DNA of 32,784 nt, taken from positions 1-32,784 of the IMG/VR virus record IMGVR_UViG_3300024346_000287. One strand, 5' to 3'. The position numbers and the translations under genes were made by a program. This DNA is from a virus. Positions 6,999 to 15,608 of this stretch are shown piece by piece; within the stretch, counting starts at the first letter, position 1, and every line of letters starts with the position of its first letter. Under the pieces are notes generated by a model that did no database searches, was not told the DNA's origin, and saw only the letters and a list, made by a program, of their open reading frames with translations.

Positions 6999-7864
6999 CA
7001 CAAGGTTATATCACATTGGCAATTGATCAACTGAATTCAACACAACAGATAAAAAGTGCATACACGTTGGCTTGCAGTCTCAAGCTAAACGATCCCAAGC
7101 GTGAAGTTTGTTTAGTTACTGATCATTTCTCAAAGGTTCCCAGCAAGTATGAAAGTGTATTTGACTACATTATCGAGCTGCCATTCGGCAACACAGACGC
7201 CACAGAATCTAACAGAGCAATCAACTTGTGGCAATTGTATTATTGCACGCCATTTGCCCAAAGCATGTATATCAATCCTGCTACGATTGCAATTGACAAC
7301 TTTGTTGACTTTTGGGATATATGCAACGGGCAAGACATTGTGTTTCCGATTCACACTGTTAACTTCAAGCAGCAACCGAGTCAGTATCTAGCCAAGTTTA
7401 AGACAGCAGATGCAAACAACATTTTGAACTTGAACAGCGATGTATTTTATTTTGAAAAGAGTGAGATATCTTCTGAGTTCTTTAAAATGGCTGATGTTGT
7501 ATTCCAAAACTGGCGCCAATGGTTTTTTGAATATATCAAGGAAGAACGTACAAATGCGTTTAACAGTGACTTGTGTTTTGGCATTACTGCAAAGGCAATA
7601 GACTACAATCCATTTATGTTCGAGGATTTGCTTGAATATACAGACTTAACAGATGACAATATAGCAGAGGCAGCAACTCAAGAACAATCCGAAGATTGGC
7701 TAGACACGATCAATATATGGTTCCACAATGGCGGTGATGTCAAGGTAAATAACCATAGGCAAACCGGCATCTTTGTGTATCGGCAGTTTGATCTATTAAA
7801 CGATAAAGCATTAAATGATATCAGCAAACATTACAACACGACAACGACAACCATCAAAGATTGA
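6995..7864 (+). CDS. Glycosyltransferase-like protein lacking the DxD motif
   Basis: This 289-residue protein has the same overall layout as the preceding one: an N-terminal strand with YTLACSLKLN, EVCLVTDHF near residue 38 and SNRAINLWQLYYCTPF before the motif position. Where an active GT8-like enzyme has a D-x-D, this protein reads MYINPATIAIDNF (residues 91-103), so the metal ligands appear to be missing. It may be a non-catalytic partner, a binding protein derived from a glycosyltransferase, or an enzyme using another residue set. It overlaps the previous gene by ATGA and the next by up to 50 nt. Relationship to the previous gene is judged by eye and is moderate. Confidence 0.55.
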   Translation: MTQGYITLAIDQLNSTQQIKSAYTLACSLKLNDPKREVCLVTDHFSKVPSKYESVFDYIIELPFGNTDATESNRAINLWQLYYCTPFAQSMYINPATIAIDNFVDFWDICNGQDIVFPIHTVNFKQQPSQYLAKFKTADANNILNLNSDVFYFEKSEISSEFFKMADVVFQNWRQWFFEYIKEERTNAFNSDLCFGITAKAIDYNPFMFEDLLEYTDLTDDNIAEAATQEQSEDWLDTINIWFHNGGDVKVNNHRQTGIFVYRQFDLLNDKALNDISKHYNTTTTTIKD

Positions 7865-8786
7865 TTATTATGTCTACTATGATGAATGGACCGGTGCAAT
7901 CGTTAGTGCAGGTCGAACAAAAGTAGCAACACAAACGAATCCTTGTTTGATTACAAGAGATACAACTGTACAACGCATAATTAACGGAGAATTAAACGAC
8001 CGTGAATATATCGTTGTGCTTGACGACAACAATGAGTTCACACTTATTGAAAGAGACAACGTTGTTCGCTTGCGCAAGAAGGAAGACGAACTGATTGTAA
8101 TTCCAACTAACAATCACAAAAATTGGGACGTTAGAATTCGTGTGTTTACTGTCAATCACAAGATGACAATTGAGTTCAACGACAACTCAATTAGAAAGCT
8201 AACGTCAATTTGGCTCAGAACGCCAACAAGTATAAAAGAACAAGACAATCTTGTATTTTACGTAGCCAAAGACAACCAGCCCGACTACTTAATCGAAACG
8301 TTTGAGTTTGATGCCTCTGAGATATTTGATTCTGGTATATTAGTCGTTGATGTATCTATGCTTTCGCGCTATACTAGTTATAGTGACTTATCATTATTGA
8401 CACAGCGTAACTTTAAGAACTACCAATTTGAAGTTGTGAACGATATGTACGTTGACGTGGCATCTAATACAAAGAAAACTACACCACTTGTTTATACCAA
8501 CAACGCAGACGACGCACATTTTGATTTTATACAACACCAAAATACTGTTATCGTTAACAGCAACATTTCTTCATCACAATTTGATGATGTAGGGTTACAT
8601 GGTAAAGAAGCAATCATTTACATAACTGGTCCTCAAGTTGATCAATTCTATGACAGGTTTGAATTGGATCTTGTCAAACTACGACAACAACAAAGTCTCG
8701 AGTTCGAGACAGATTTCGATTTAGACCAGTGTCAATTACTACATAAATATCCCAAGCTAACTATACATAAGAGAAAGAGCGCATGA
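7815..8786 (+). CDS. Probable virion-associated protein of T4-like marine phages
   Basis: This 323-residue protein has an uncertain start. The ATG at 7815 overlaps the previous gene by 50 nt and has no clear Shine-Dalgarno, while recognisable sequence begins at KIDYYVYYDEWTGAIVSAG (about residue 15), so a non-ATG start near 7858 is possible. The YYVYYDExTGxI opening is something I recall from T4-like cyanophage hypothetical proteins near tail genes. The rest is beta-rich (VFYVAKDNQ, GILVVDVSMLSRY) with no enzyme motif. It overlaps the next gene by ATGA. Virion location is inferred only from similarity of the opening and beta content. Confidence 0.65.
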   Translation: MISANITTRQRQPSKIDYYVYYDEWTGAIVSAGRTKVATQTNPCLITRDTTVQRIINGELNDREYIVVLDDNNEFTLIERDNVVRLRKKEDELIVIPTNNHKNWDVRIRVFTVNHKMTIEFNDNSIRKLTSIWLRTPTSIKEQDNLVFYVAKDNQPDYLIETFEFDASEIFDSGILVVDVSMLSRYTSYSDLSLLTQRNFKNYQFEVVNDMYVDVASNTKKTTPLVYTNNADDAHFDFIQHQNTVIVNSNISSSQFDDVGLHGKEAIIYITGPQVDQFYDRFELDLVKLRQQQSLEFETDFDLDQCQLLHKYPKLTIHKRKSA

Positions 8787-9781
8787 CATTAATTCCTATT
8801 ACTGAATATGATATTGTGTTTATCAGTTACGATGAACCAAATGCCGATGACAATTGGCAAGACTTACTAGAAAAGTGTCCTTGGGCAAAACGCAGTCATG
8901 GTGTGTACGGAAGCGATGCAGCACACAAAGCCGCCGCTGCTCTGTCAGACACACCAAGACTGATCACTGTTGATGCAGACAACATTGTTGATCCTGACTT
9001 CTTTAATATTGAAATTGATATTGACAAGATTGGTCGCAATGACGTAATTAGCTGGGCAGCAAAAAACGAGATAAACGGATTGGTATACGGCAACGGCGGT
9101 ATCAAGTGTTGGCCAAAGCATGTGATTGAACGTATGCGCACACATGAAGCAGCGCCCGAAGACAACGCCGCAGCGCAGGTGGATTTCTGCTGGAACATAA
9201 ATTACAGACAGATGAACAACGTTTACAGTCACGTCTACAACAACAGCTCGCCTTTACAAGCTTGGCGTGCAGGCTTTAGAGAAGGCTGCAAGATGACACT
9301 TGAAGCAGGCGACGTAGTTGACCAGACACGCATTAAACAGATACACCGTAAGAACTATCAACGCTTGCTGACTTGGATGAGCGTAGGTGCTGACGCCCAA
9401 AATGGTATCTGGGCTATGTACGGCGCTCGTTTAGGGTGCTCTATGACGAATTTGCACCGAGATGAATGGGACTGGAGAAACGTGCGTGACTTTGAATGGC
9501 TTAATCAATATTGGCGCGACAGCGTTGCGCCTCAATATGAAAGTGCACATACACTTTATCATGAGCGGTGTGAAAAGACAGGCTATACATGGGACAGGGT
9601 TGCGCTAGAAGCCGATATTGATTTGATTGGACACGAATTGCGATCAGCACTAGATCTTGACATTGGCGATTTGTCTCCACAAGACAGCAAATTTTTTAAA
9701 GCAGTTTATATAAATCCTGCGCGTGTTGCTCCGATGGCACATGAAGATGAAGTAATAAACGAGATTGGAACCAACAAATGA
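8783..9781 (+). CDS. DxD glycosyltransferase-like protein (SYDEP family), first paralog
   Basis: This 332-residue protein starts with DIVFISYDEPNADDNW, then KRSHGVYG (37-43) and RLITVDADNIVDPDF, with D64-A-D66 as the probable metal/nucleotide-binding DxD. Further blocks are INGLVYGNGGIKCWPK, PLQAWRAGFREGCKM and a C-terminal W-x-x-V-R-D-F-E-W-L. All of these blocks recur in order in the gene at 20226, so the two are clear paralogs. I know this family from T4-like marine phages as a glycosyltransferase-like protein of unknown substrate. Compared with the paralog it carries roughly 100 extra residues, including a C-terminal extension after residue 250. Starts and ends overlap neighbours by ATGA. 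It precedes the first radical SAM gene. Confidence 0.65.
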   Translation: MTLIPITEYDIVFISYDEPNADDNWQDLLEKCPWAKRSHGVYGSDAAHKAAAALSDTPRLITVDADNIVDPDFFNIEIDIDKIGRNDVISWAAKNEINGLVYGNGGIKCWPKHVIERMRTHEAAPEDNAAAQVDFCWNINYRQMNNVYSHVYNNSSPLQAWRAGFREGCKMTLEAGDVVDQTRIKQIHRKNYQRLLTWMSVGADAQNGIWAMYGARLGCSMTNLHRDEWDWRNVRDFEWLNQYWRDSVAPQYESAHTLYHERCEKTGYTWDRVALEADIDLIGHELRSALDLDIGDLSPQDSKFFKAVYINPARVAPMAHEDEVINEIGTNK

Positions 9782-11340
9782 CTTCGATTGACGATATTAA
9801 ATGGGATAGATATTCCCATGGAATGTTACAACACAACGACAACAATATCGCTAACATGAAAGGATTGTTAGGAGAAACAGGCTGTGGATTTTGCCTAGCA
9901 AAATTCCGCCAAGTTACAATGCACCTTGGTACTGGAATGACACACAGTTGTCACCATCCTGCGCCGCATAAAATTCCGTTAGATGAGTTAAAAGATAATC
10001 CGTCTGCATTGTTCAATACCAAACAACTCAAAAAAGCAAGAACACAAATGCTTAATAATGAACGACCTAGTGAATGTGATTACTGCTGGCGTGTTGAGGA
10101 TGATGGCGGCACAAGTGATCGCACATACAAAAGTCTTGAACCATGGGCAAGCACAAAACATGATGAAATTGCATCCCTTACTGGCAATGAAAACATTTAT
10201 CCTTCATATCTAGAAGTTAGTTTTAGTAATGTGTGCAACATGAAATGTACATATTGTGGACCTGAATATAGCAGTAAATGGGTAGAAGAACTAAAAAAGG
10301 ATGGCCCTGTTCCTTTATTAGAAGAAACAGAACACGAAACACATATGCATGGACAACATAACCTTGACACATTGCAATACAAAAATCGTGAATCTAATCC
10401 GTATATTGATGCATTTTGGGAATGGTTGCCCGGCGCAATGCCCAATTTAGAACATCTCAGAATTACAGGCGGCGAACCGCTTATGAGCAAAGAGACATTC
10501 AAAACAATTGAATGGTTGATTATAAATCCTAATACTGAATTGGATTTTTCAATTAATACAAATATGGCAGTTCCTGAAAAACTATGGAACAAGTTTATTG
10601 ATGCTATTTCACGATTGCGTGATGCTAATGCAGTGCGTAAAATTACAATCTTTACCAGTGTCGAAGGCTGGGGAGAACGTGCTGAATATGCTCGTACTGG
10701 CTTAGATTTTGAACTGTTGAAAGAACGTGTTGAACAAGTTGCTGCAATGGACAACATTAGAATTAATATAATGTCAGCATTCAATATCTTTAGTGTAACC
10801 AGTTTTGACACAATGTTGAAATGGGTGCATGAACTTAAAATTAAATTCAATGTGAACTCTAATCTAACCAGTTTTGAGGACAAGACAGGATTTAAAGCTG
10901 ACAAGAACGTTGATCATATAGAGCGGCGCAGACGCACTCCTGCGCATGAACTTAAAATTGGTTTGGACATTCCTTATCTTAGACATCCGGAGCATCTAGA
11001 TGTACATTTTTGCACACACCAATTACTTGAAGATTATTTATTTCCAACTATGAATTATATGGCATCAGCTTGTGTTAATACAGAATGGAATAATCCAAGT
11101 GGATTTGAAAGCATTGAATTTAACAAATTCAAGCGTATTGTAATGCATCGTGCATTCTTCAATAAAAAGAATGATCCTGATCGAGACAGCGACCTTGACA
11201 TTGTTCGTAATAGGGCACGGTTTTATGATTTTGTAACACAGATGGACAAACGGCGCGGAACAGATTTCTTGACAACGTTTCCTGAAATGCAAGAATTCTA
11301 CGAAGTGTGTCACGCAGCAAAAGAAACGCTTTCACAATGA
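9778..11340 (+). CDS. Radical SAM protein with divergent N-terminal cysteine region
   Basis: This 520-residue protein contains the radical SAM signature C153-x3-C157-x2-C160 (CNMKCTYC), which binds the 4Fe-4S cluster that cleaves S-adenosylmethionine. ITGGEP follows at 229-234, a second hallmark. The N-terminal 110 residues hold C36, C39, C58, C100 and C103 and end in a CDYCWRVEDDG block. This corresponds to the N-terminal twitch-like auxiliary cluster region seen in the paralogs, but the usual Cys-Cys pair is replaced by SCHH. The family with N-terminal twitch plus radical SAM is common in marine phages and has no known substrate. At 520 residues it is the longest of the seven in the window; the extra length lies C-terminal. 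It is coupled by ATGA to both neighbours. Confidence 0.88.
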   Translation: MTSIDDIKWDRYSHGMLQHNDNNIANMKGLLGETGCGFCLAKFRQVTMHLGTGMTHSCHHPAPHKIPLDELKDNPSALFNTKQLKKARTQMLNNERPSECDYCWRVEDDGGTSDRTYKSLEPWASTKHDEIASLTGNENIYPSYLEVSFSNVCNMKCTYCGPEYSSKWVEELKKDGPVPLLEETEHETHMHGQHNLDTLQYKNRESNPYIDAFWEWLPGAMPNLEHLRITGGEPLMSKETFKTIEWLIINPNTELDFSINTNMAVPEKLWNKFIDAISRLRDANAVRKITIFTSVEGWGERAEYARTGLDFELLKERVEQVAAMDNIRINIMSAFNIFSVTSFDTMLKWVHELKIKFNVNSNLTSFEDKTGFKADKNVDHIERRRRTPAHELKIGLDIPYLRHPEHLDVHFCTHQLLEDYLFPTMNYMASACVNTEWNNPSGFESIEFNKFKRIVMHRAFFNKKNDPDRDSDLDIVRNRARFYDFVTQMDKRRGTDFLTTFPEMQEFYEVCHAAKETLSQ

Positions 11341-12599
11341 CACATAGTGAAGATAGATTCGAACCACTAGACACAGTAGATGCAAATGCAATGTTTGAAT
11401 TGCAAGCACAGATAATACAACAACATGATATTAACAGTGTATTAGATATTGGATGCAGACAAGCCCGACCATTAGAATGGCTTGATCCTGATATAACATA
11501 TCATGGATTTGATATTGTGCCAGAAGTATCTGATAGATTAAAAGACAAATACCAAGTTACAAAATATCCCAACACAGAATGGAAAGAAGGTGACTGGCAT
11601 GATCCTCCATTTAACGGACACTATGATTGTTTAATTTTCGGCGGCATGTTCTACTATAATAAAGACACAGTTGTAGAAATAATCAACACTTACATCGCTC
11701 GCTATAATCCAAAATTAATATTGATATGTGATATTGATTATGATTCACCTGCGCATTGGTGGCCTGCAGATTTTAATGAGTTGAAGTCTACGTTCTATCA
11801 TAAAGAACACAAGGTACAATTGCCTGACAGCTTTTATGGAATGAACAAGCGCGTGATATTTGAAATTGATTTCGAACAAACTGGAAAATTACGAGATACC
11901 CTTTTACCAGTTGATCCTACATACACAGGCCTACAAGCACCGAGTTATCCTGTTGAAGAAATGCTAGAATGGATTTATGTTGCTAATACTGAACCTCTAG
12001 ATAACATTTCTAAAACAATGCGTAAAGAATTTGTGTTAGATTATTGGATTGGTGTTGCAGCAGGTTTCAAACCATATTACACACTTTGCAAATTTGGATT
12101 TACAACCGACACTAGAATCATTTATGCTGATATTAGTCCGAGAGAAATTGATTGGCGCAAACACTTTGATCAACATTACACGCCCGATATGACAGACGCT
12201 GAATTAACTGACCTCTACACACAATATCAAGCAGCTAATCCCGCGTGTGAATTTATACGAGGCGACATTAATCTAATAGGTGCAACGATTCGACAAGAAC
12301 GTGAATTCCTTGATATAACCGACAGCGACTGGGAAACAATGTGGACTACATATCAGAAGGCTGAAAAGATATACAAGGTTGTAAACATAATTGATGAACT
12401 TGACACTGTATTGAACATGGTGCGCAAAGACACAGTTGACAATCCCACTAACGCTTATCTTTGGACTAGCAACGCATGGGACTGGCATCAGTTTAGATAC
12501 AAAGAAGCCGAATATGATGCATGGCGTGCACGAGTTAACAACCACATCGGTAGCTTTTATTATGACGGTAAAGTACCTCCATTTAGCAGTATGCAATGA
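11337..12599 (+). CDS. Methyltransferase with a second degenerate Rossmann-like module
   Basis: I chose the ATG at 11337, which overlaps the previous stop as ATGA, over an upstream in-frame ATG at 11307; this gives 420 residues. Residues 28-130 are a class I SAM methyltransferase: SVLDIGCRQARPLEWL holds motif I (VLDIGC, 35-40), YHGFDIVPE the acidic motif II, and DCLIFGGMFYY motif IV. The second half (about 230-420) reads KPYYTLCKFGFTTDTRIIYADIS, then FIRGDINLIG and AYLWTSNAWDW. It has the strand order of a second methyltransferase-like domain without a glycine-rich loop, and it recurs at the end of the protein at 30259. Small-molecule or glycan methylation is likely; acceptor unknown. Confidence 0.7.
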   Translation: MTHSEDRFEPLDTVDANAMFELQAQIIQQHDINSVLDIGCRQARPLEWLDPDITYHGFDIVPEVSDRLKDKYQVTKYPNTEWKEGDWHDPPFNGHYDCLIFGGMFYYNKDTVVEIINTYIARYNPKLILICDIDYDSPAHWWPADFNELKSTFYHKEHKVQLPDSFYGMNKRVIFEIDFEQTGKLRDTLLPVDPTYTGLQAPSYPVEEMLEWIYVANTEPLDNISKTMRKEFVLDYWIGVAAGFKPYYTLCKFGFTTDTRIIYADISPREIDWRKHFDQHYTPDMTDAELTDLYTQYQAANPACEFIRGDINLIGATIRQEREFLDITDSDWETMWTTYQKAEKIYKVVNIIDELDTVLNMVRKDTVDNPTNAYLWTSNAWDWHQFRYKEAEYDAWRARVNNHIGSFYYDGKVPPFSSMQ

Positions 12600-13261
12600 C
12601 TGAAATAGACACGATCAATAAATTATTCAATGTCGATCTTGCCGCAGACTGCCAATATAGACAATTCCCTCAAGGCGAATCAAGCGAATTCTTGTACCTC
12701 GAAGGAATGGAAAGTCAGCATCGTACATATTGGAACGACGAGATCAAAGTTAAAGTATACGAAGAAGAATATGGCAATCATCTTGATAATTGTATTTCTG
12801 ATTTCAAATATTATGCACGTCCAAACGGAGCCGAGTATCTTAAATATTACTTATGTGGTATGAGACTACAAGACGGCCAAGCATTTTTTCTATTTGATAT
12901 GGTCAAAGGACAAGATTTGCTGTTTGACTTAGTAGATAATTTTTCTGTTGATCGAGCAGTTGATCATATTGTTGACGCTTATCATGCAATGGAACACAAC
13001 GCAATATGTCAGTTACCTGATGATAAATATCTGGTAGCACACGACTACAAACTATTCAATATTATAAAAGATGCCGGAGCATGTCTTATGTTTGATTATG
13101 ATCGATTTTCAATTGTCGATGATTTGAATATGTTTGTCCGAGAATTTTGGCGCAATGTTGAAGTTGATGATTTAGGTGCCGCAGTGCTAGGGCTTGATAA
13201 AGAGACCCAGCAAGAAATTTTAAAGAAGAGCCATGAACGAATATCAAACTTACCTACATAA
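12596..13261 (+). CDS. Small APH/LPS-kinase-like protein
   Basis: This 221-residue protein shows a kinase-like catalytic loop: H149-D150-Y-K152-L-F-N155, followed 12 residues later by F-D167-Y-D169, matching the HDxxxxN and metal-binding D of aminoglycoside-phosphotransferase and LPS-core-kinase-like folds. The IKVKVYEEEYGN stretch near residue 50 could supply the nucleotide-binding lysine, and YLKYYLCGMRL with FFLFDMVKG resembles the hinge strand. It is short for the fold, so the N-lobe is minimal. The likely reaction is phosphorylation of a sugar or other small hydroxyl compound. It is ATGA-coupled to the methyltransferase and overlaps the oxygenase gene by 29 nt. The call is motif-based and has not been tested by a profile search. 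Confidence 0.55.
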   Translation: MTEIDTINKLFNVDLAADCQYRQFPQGESSEFLYLEGMESQHRTYWNDEIKVKVYEEEYGNHLDNCISDFKYYARPNGAEYLKYYLCGMRLQDGQAFFLFDMVKGQDLLFDLVDNFSVDRAVDHIVDAYHAMEHNAICQLPDDKYLVAHDYKLFNIIKDAGACLMFDYDRFSIVDDLNMFVREFWRNVEVDDLGAAVLGLDKETQQEILKKSHERISNLPT

Positions 13262-13814
13262 TTATATTGTCGACAGATTTGAAAAGTCAGTGTTGACGAC
13301 CGATCCTTTTGAGTATATGGTGATAAAAGACCTACTGCCAATAGAAGAATACAATCGTAGTTTAGATCATGAGACGTATGACAGAACAAACTTAGCAACT
13401 GCAATGTCACAATTGCAATCATATTTTTACGGCTTGTTTACACATGTTAAAGATCCAGAAGTCAAAAGTTTTAACCTACAATTGACAGAATGGAATCAAG
13501 GATACAGCTACCGTCCGCATTTAGATGGTGGCCCGCGTGTCTTTTCTATGGTTATATACCAACCTGAACACGACAGACATCCTTGGTTAGGCACAAGCGT
13601 TTACAAACAAGTAGACAATGATTTCCGTGTTGTTGATTACGCACCATATTTACCAAACACAGGAATTATTTTTCCTTGTGGATTCAACAACTGGCATGGC
13701 AATGAATTGCAGCTTGAGCAACATCGTCGCAAAGCAATGTTGTGCTTCTTCTACAATCAAAAGCTAACAACACAGCATGGTTGGGATATGGAAGGATACA
13801 TGGAATATGAATAA
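13233..13814 (+). CDS. 2-oxoglutarate/Fe(II) oxygenase-like protein
   Basis: This 193-residue protein has the facial triad spacing of prolyl-4-hydroxylase-like dioxygenases. The HxD is H96-L-D98 in YRPHLDGGPR, the distal histidine is H155 in NNWHGNEL, and arginines 165/166 ten residues later could bind the 2-oxoglutarate carboxylate. LQLTEWNQGYSYRPH before the HxD and the GIIFPCGFNNWH turn fit the double-stranded beta-helix pattern. It probably hydroxylates a peptide residue or small molecule. The start ATG at 13233 lies inside the previous gene (29-nt overlap). It is one of four such proteins in the window; they are too different to be recent duplicates. Confidence 0.7.
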   Translation: MNEYQTYLHNYIVDRFEKSVLTTDPFEYMVIKDLLPIEEYNRSLDHETYDRTNLATAMSQLQSYFYGLFTHVKDPEVKSFNLQLTEWNQGYSYRPHLDGGPRVFSMVIYQPEHDRHPWLGTSVYKQVDNDFRVVDYAPYLPNTGIIFPCGFNNWHGNELQLEQHRRKAMLCFFYNQKLTTQHGWDMEGYMEYE

Positions 13815-14406
13815 CGCATGGCAACTTAAACAGCTATATCCAAATGCTGTATCTGGATGGTATGAAATCGACGGCCGCAATATTTGGTGCGACATGAAAA
13901 CAGATGGCGGCGGCTGGATGTTGGTTGCTAATGTAAGCCTAGACGGCAAGCACGTAAATCGTGATGCAGTAGGTAGCGCAGTAGCGCCCGGCGCTACTAT
14001 GTCCTCTAAATTTGAAGATGAGTTTATCAACAAATTGCGCAGTGACAGCACATATTCAGGAACTACACCTTGGCGAGCACAAGCAACTCAATTTGATGTA
14101 TTCCCACATGCACCAGATGTTAGTGTACCTGACAGGCTTAGAACACAAACGCAATTCATTAATTCAGCAATGGTTGAATTTGATGCAACCAAACGTGCAA
14201 TGGATACAACAGGCGCAACATGGATGCATATTGAATATGAACACCCGATATGCATGAAACTAGCACATGACATACGTACAATCGGATTTGGTGATAGATT
14301 CATTTCCGGTGACACATATTTTGTATGGGCTGACACAGAATTAGAAAATTATGGATATTCGTCTCACAACAGAAATTACAGTCCGGGATTATTATGGGTA
14401 AAATAA
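13807..14406 (+). CDS. Fibrinogen-like (FReD-type) domain protein
   Basis: This 199-residue protein starts, as I read it, at the ATG at 13807, which overlaps the previous stop (ATGAATAA) and has GGAAGGA upstream, rather than at 13777. Residues 13-37 read NAVSGWYEIDGRNIWCDM, then KTDGGGW, the hallmark opening of fibrinogen C-terminal-like domains (x-W-I-D-x-CDM-x-TDGGGW). The C-terminal NRNYSPGLLWVK also fits a carbohydrate-recognition subdomain. Such domains bind glycans or acetylated sugars and occur in phage and bacterial surface proteins. It is the only apparent binding-type protein inside an operon of enzymes, between an oxygenase and a radical SAM gene. No signal peptide is seen, so it may be a virion part or the protein that is modified. 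Confidence 0.75.
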   Translation: MNNAWQLKQLYPNAVSGWYEIDGRNIWCDMKTDGGGWMLVANVSLDGKHVNRDAVGSAVAPGATMSSKFEDEFINKLRSDSTYSGTTPWRAQATQFDVFPHAPDVSVPDRLRTQTQFINSAMVEFDATKRAMDTTGATWMHIEYEHPICMKLAHDIRTIGFGDRFISGDTYFVWADTELENYGYSSHNRNYSPGLLWVK

Positions 14407-15608
14407 CTAAAAACAAAAACAGTAGACCATTTGCGCCGCAAGGAACTGGCCATGCTGAAGATCCTGAATTTGGCAATGTATGGGTAAAAGACAGTGATGG
14501 TAGTCTTGCAGGACAAAAGGATTTAACTGGACGTTATTGTAGTAAACCATTTACTTGGGTTGAAGTCGACATGTTTGGTCGAGTGTGGATGTGCTGCCCA
14601 TCTTGGTTACCGTATCCAATCGGAAATGTATTAGTTGATGATATGAAAACTATTTGGAACAATGATAAAGCACAAAAGATGCGCGAACAGATTTTTAACG
14701 GCAAATGGAATTACTGTAATCATATCCAATGTCCGCATATTCAAGACAACAGTTTACCAACACTTGAAAAAGTAATTGCTGGACATTATCCTTCATTACC
14801 GGCTGAATTCAAAGCAGTATCTACTAGGTCAACTATTGTCGAGGAACTGCCAACAAAGATTAACTTTAGCAATGATGAGAGTTGCAATTTAGAATGTCCG
14901 AGTTGTCGGATTAGTAAGATACTGTTTACATCCGGCACTGAATATGATAAACGAAAAGATATTAACGATAGATTAATTGCTGATTTCTTAACTGAACCAA
15001 CCGACCGAGAATTTAGCATTCATGTTACTGGCAGCGGTGATCCATTTGCCAGTAAAATTTATAGAGATATGTTGACGTCTATTAAAGGCTCGGACTTTCC
15101 AAATTTAGTAGTTAACATGCAATGCAATGGTGTGATGTTTACTCCAAAGATGTGGCATAAGATCGAAAGCATACATGATAATTTAGGTTACATTCGAATT
15201 AGCTATGACGCTGCACAAAAACACACATACGAGAACGTAACACGCATCGGCGGGAAGTGGGACCTATTATTAGAGAATTGTGACTTTTTAAACGCTCGTC
15301 AATCCGAGCGTCCAAACATGAAATTGAGTTATGACTTTGTTGTACAGAATGATAACTTTAGAGAAATGCCTGCGTTTGTAGATTTGATACGTTCACGTTA
15401 CAATAATGCAACCAGCATTTCATTTAACTTGGTAACTGACTGGGGCACATGGAACAAAGAAGAATACGAAGAAAAATGTATTTGGAAGACAACACATCCT
15501 AATCACAGTGAATTTATCGAAATACTAAAAGATCCAATTTTTGCTCATCCTAAAGTAAGTCTTGGCAATGTGTTACCATATAGAGAGAACGCAATAAATG
15601 ACAAATAA
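14394..15608 (+). CDS. Twitch-type radical SAM protein with altered GGEP motif
   Basis: This 404-residue protein has an N-terminal auxiliary cysteine region at C49, C67-C68 (WMCCPSW), C108 and C113, ahead of the radical SAM signature C164-x3-C168-x2-C171 (CNLECPSC). The motif that usually reads GGEP appears as VTGSGDPFAS, a recognised variation in some radical SAM families (also NLGDP at 22466). VVNMQCNGVMF and IRISYDAA supply later barrel strands. The order auxiliary region, then SAM core matches the marine phage family of N-terminal twitch proteins. It probably performs a radical-based modification of a peptide or glycan; substrate unknown. It overlaps both neighbours by 11-13 nt, in tandem with a second radical SAM gene. 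Confidence 0.85.
   Translation: MGKITKNKNSRPFAPQGTGHAEDPEFGNVWVKDSDGSLAGQKDLTGRYCSKPFTWVEVDMFGRVWMCCPSWLPYPIGNVLVDDMKTIWNNDKAQKMREQIFNGKWNYCNHIQCPHIQDNSLPTLEKVIAGHYPSLPAEFKAVSTRSTIVEELPTKINFSNDESCNLECPSCRISKILFTSGTEYDKRKDINDRLIADFLTEPTDREFSIHVTGSGDPFASKIYRDMLTSIKGSDFPNLVVNMQCNGVMFTPKMWHKIESIHDNLGYIRISYDAAQKHTYENVTRIGGKWDLLLENCDFLNARQSERPNMKLSYDFVVQNDNFREMPAFVDLIRSRYNNATSISFNLVTDWGTWNKEEYEEKCIWKTTHPNHSEFIEILKDPIFAHPKVSLGNVLPYRENAINDK

Noticed and set aside
10197-10904. A 235-residue open frame on the minus strand
   Set aside because: It lies wholly within the radical SAM gene at 9778, has low-complexity Ser/Leu/Ile composition and no ribosome site; it is a shadow of the plus-strand codons.
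13023-13030. A TAAATA-containing late-box lookalike (GATAAATA) and similar sites inside genes
   Set aside because: These fall inside coding sequence with no start codon 15-30 nt downstream, and such A/T-rich octamers occur by chance at this base composition.
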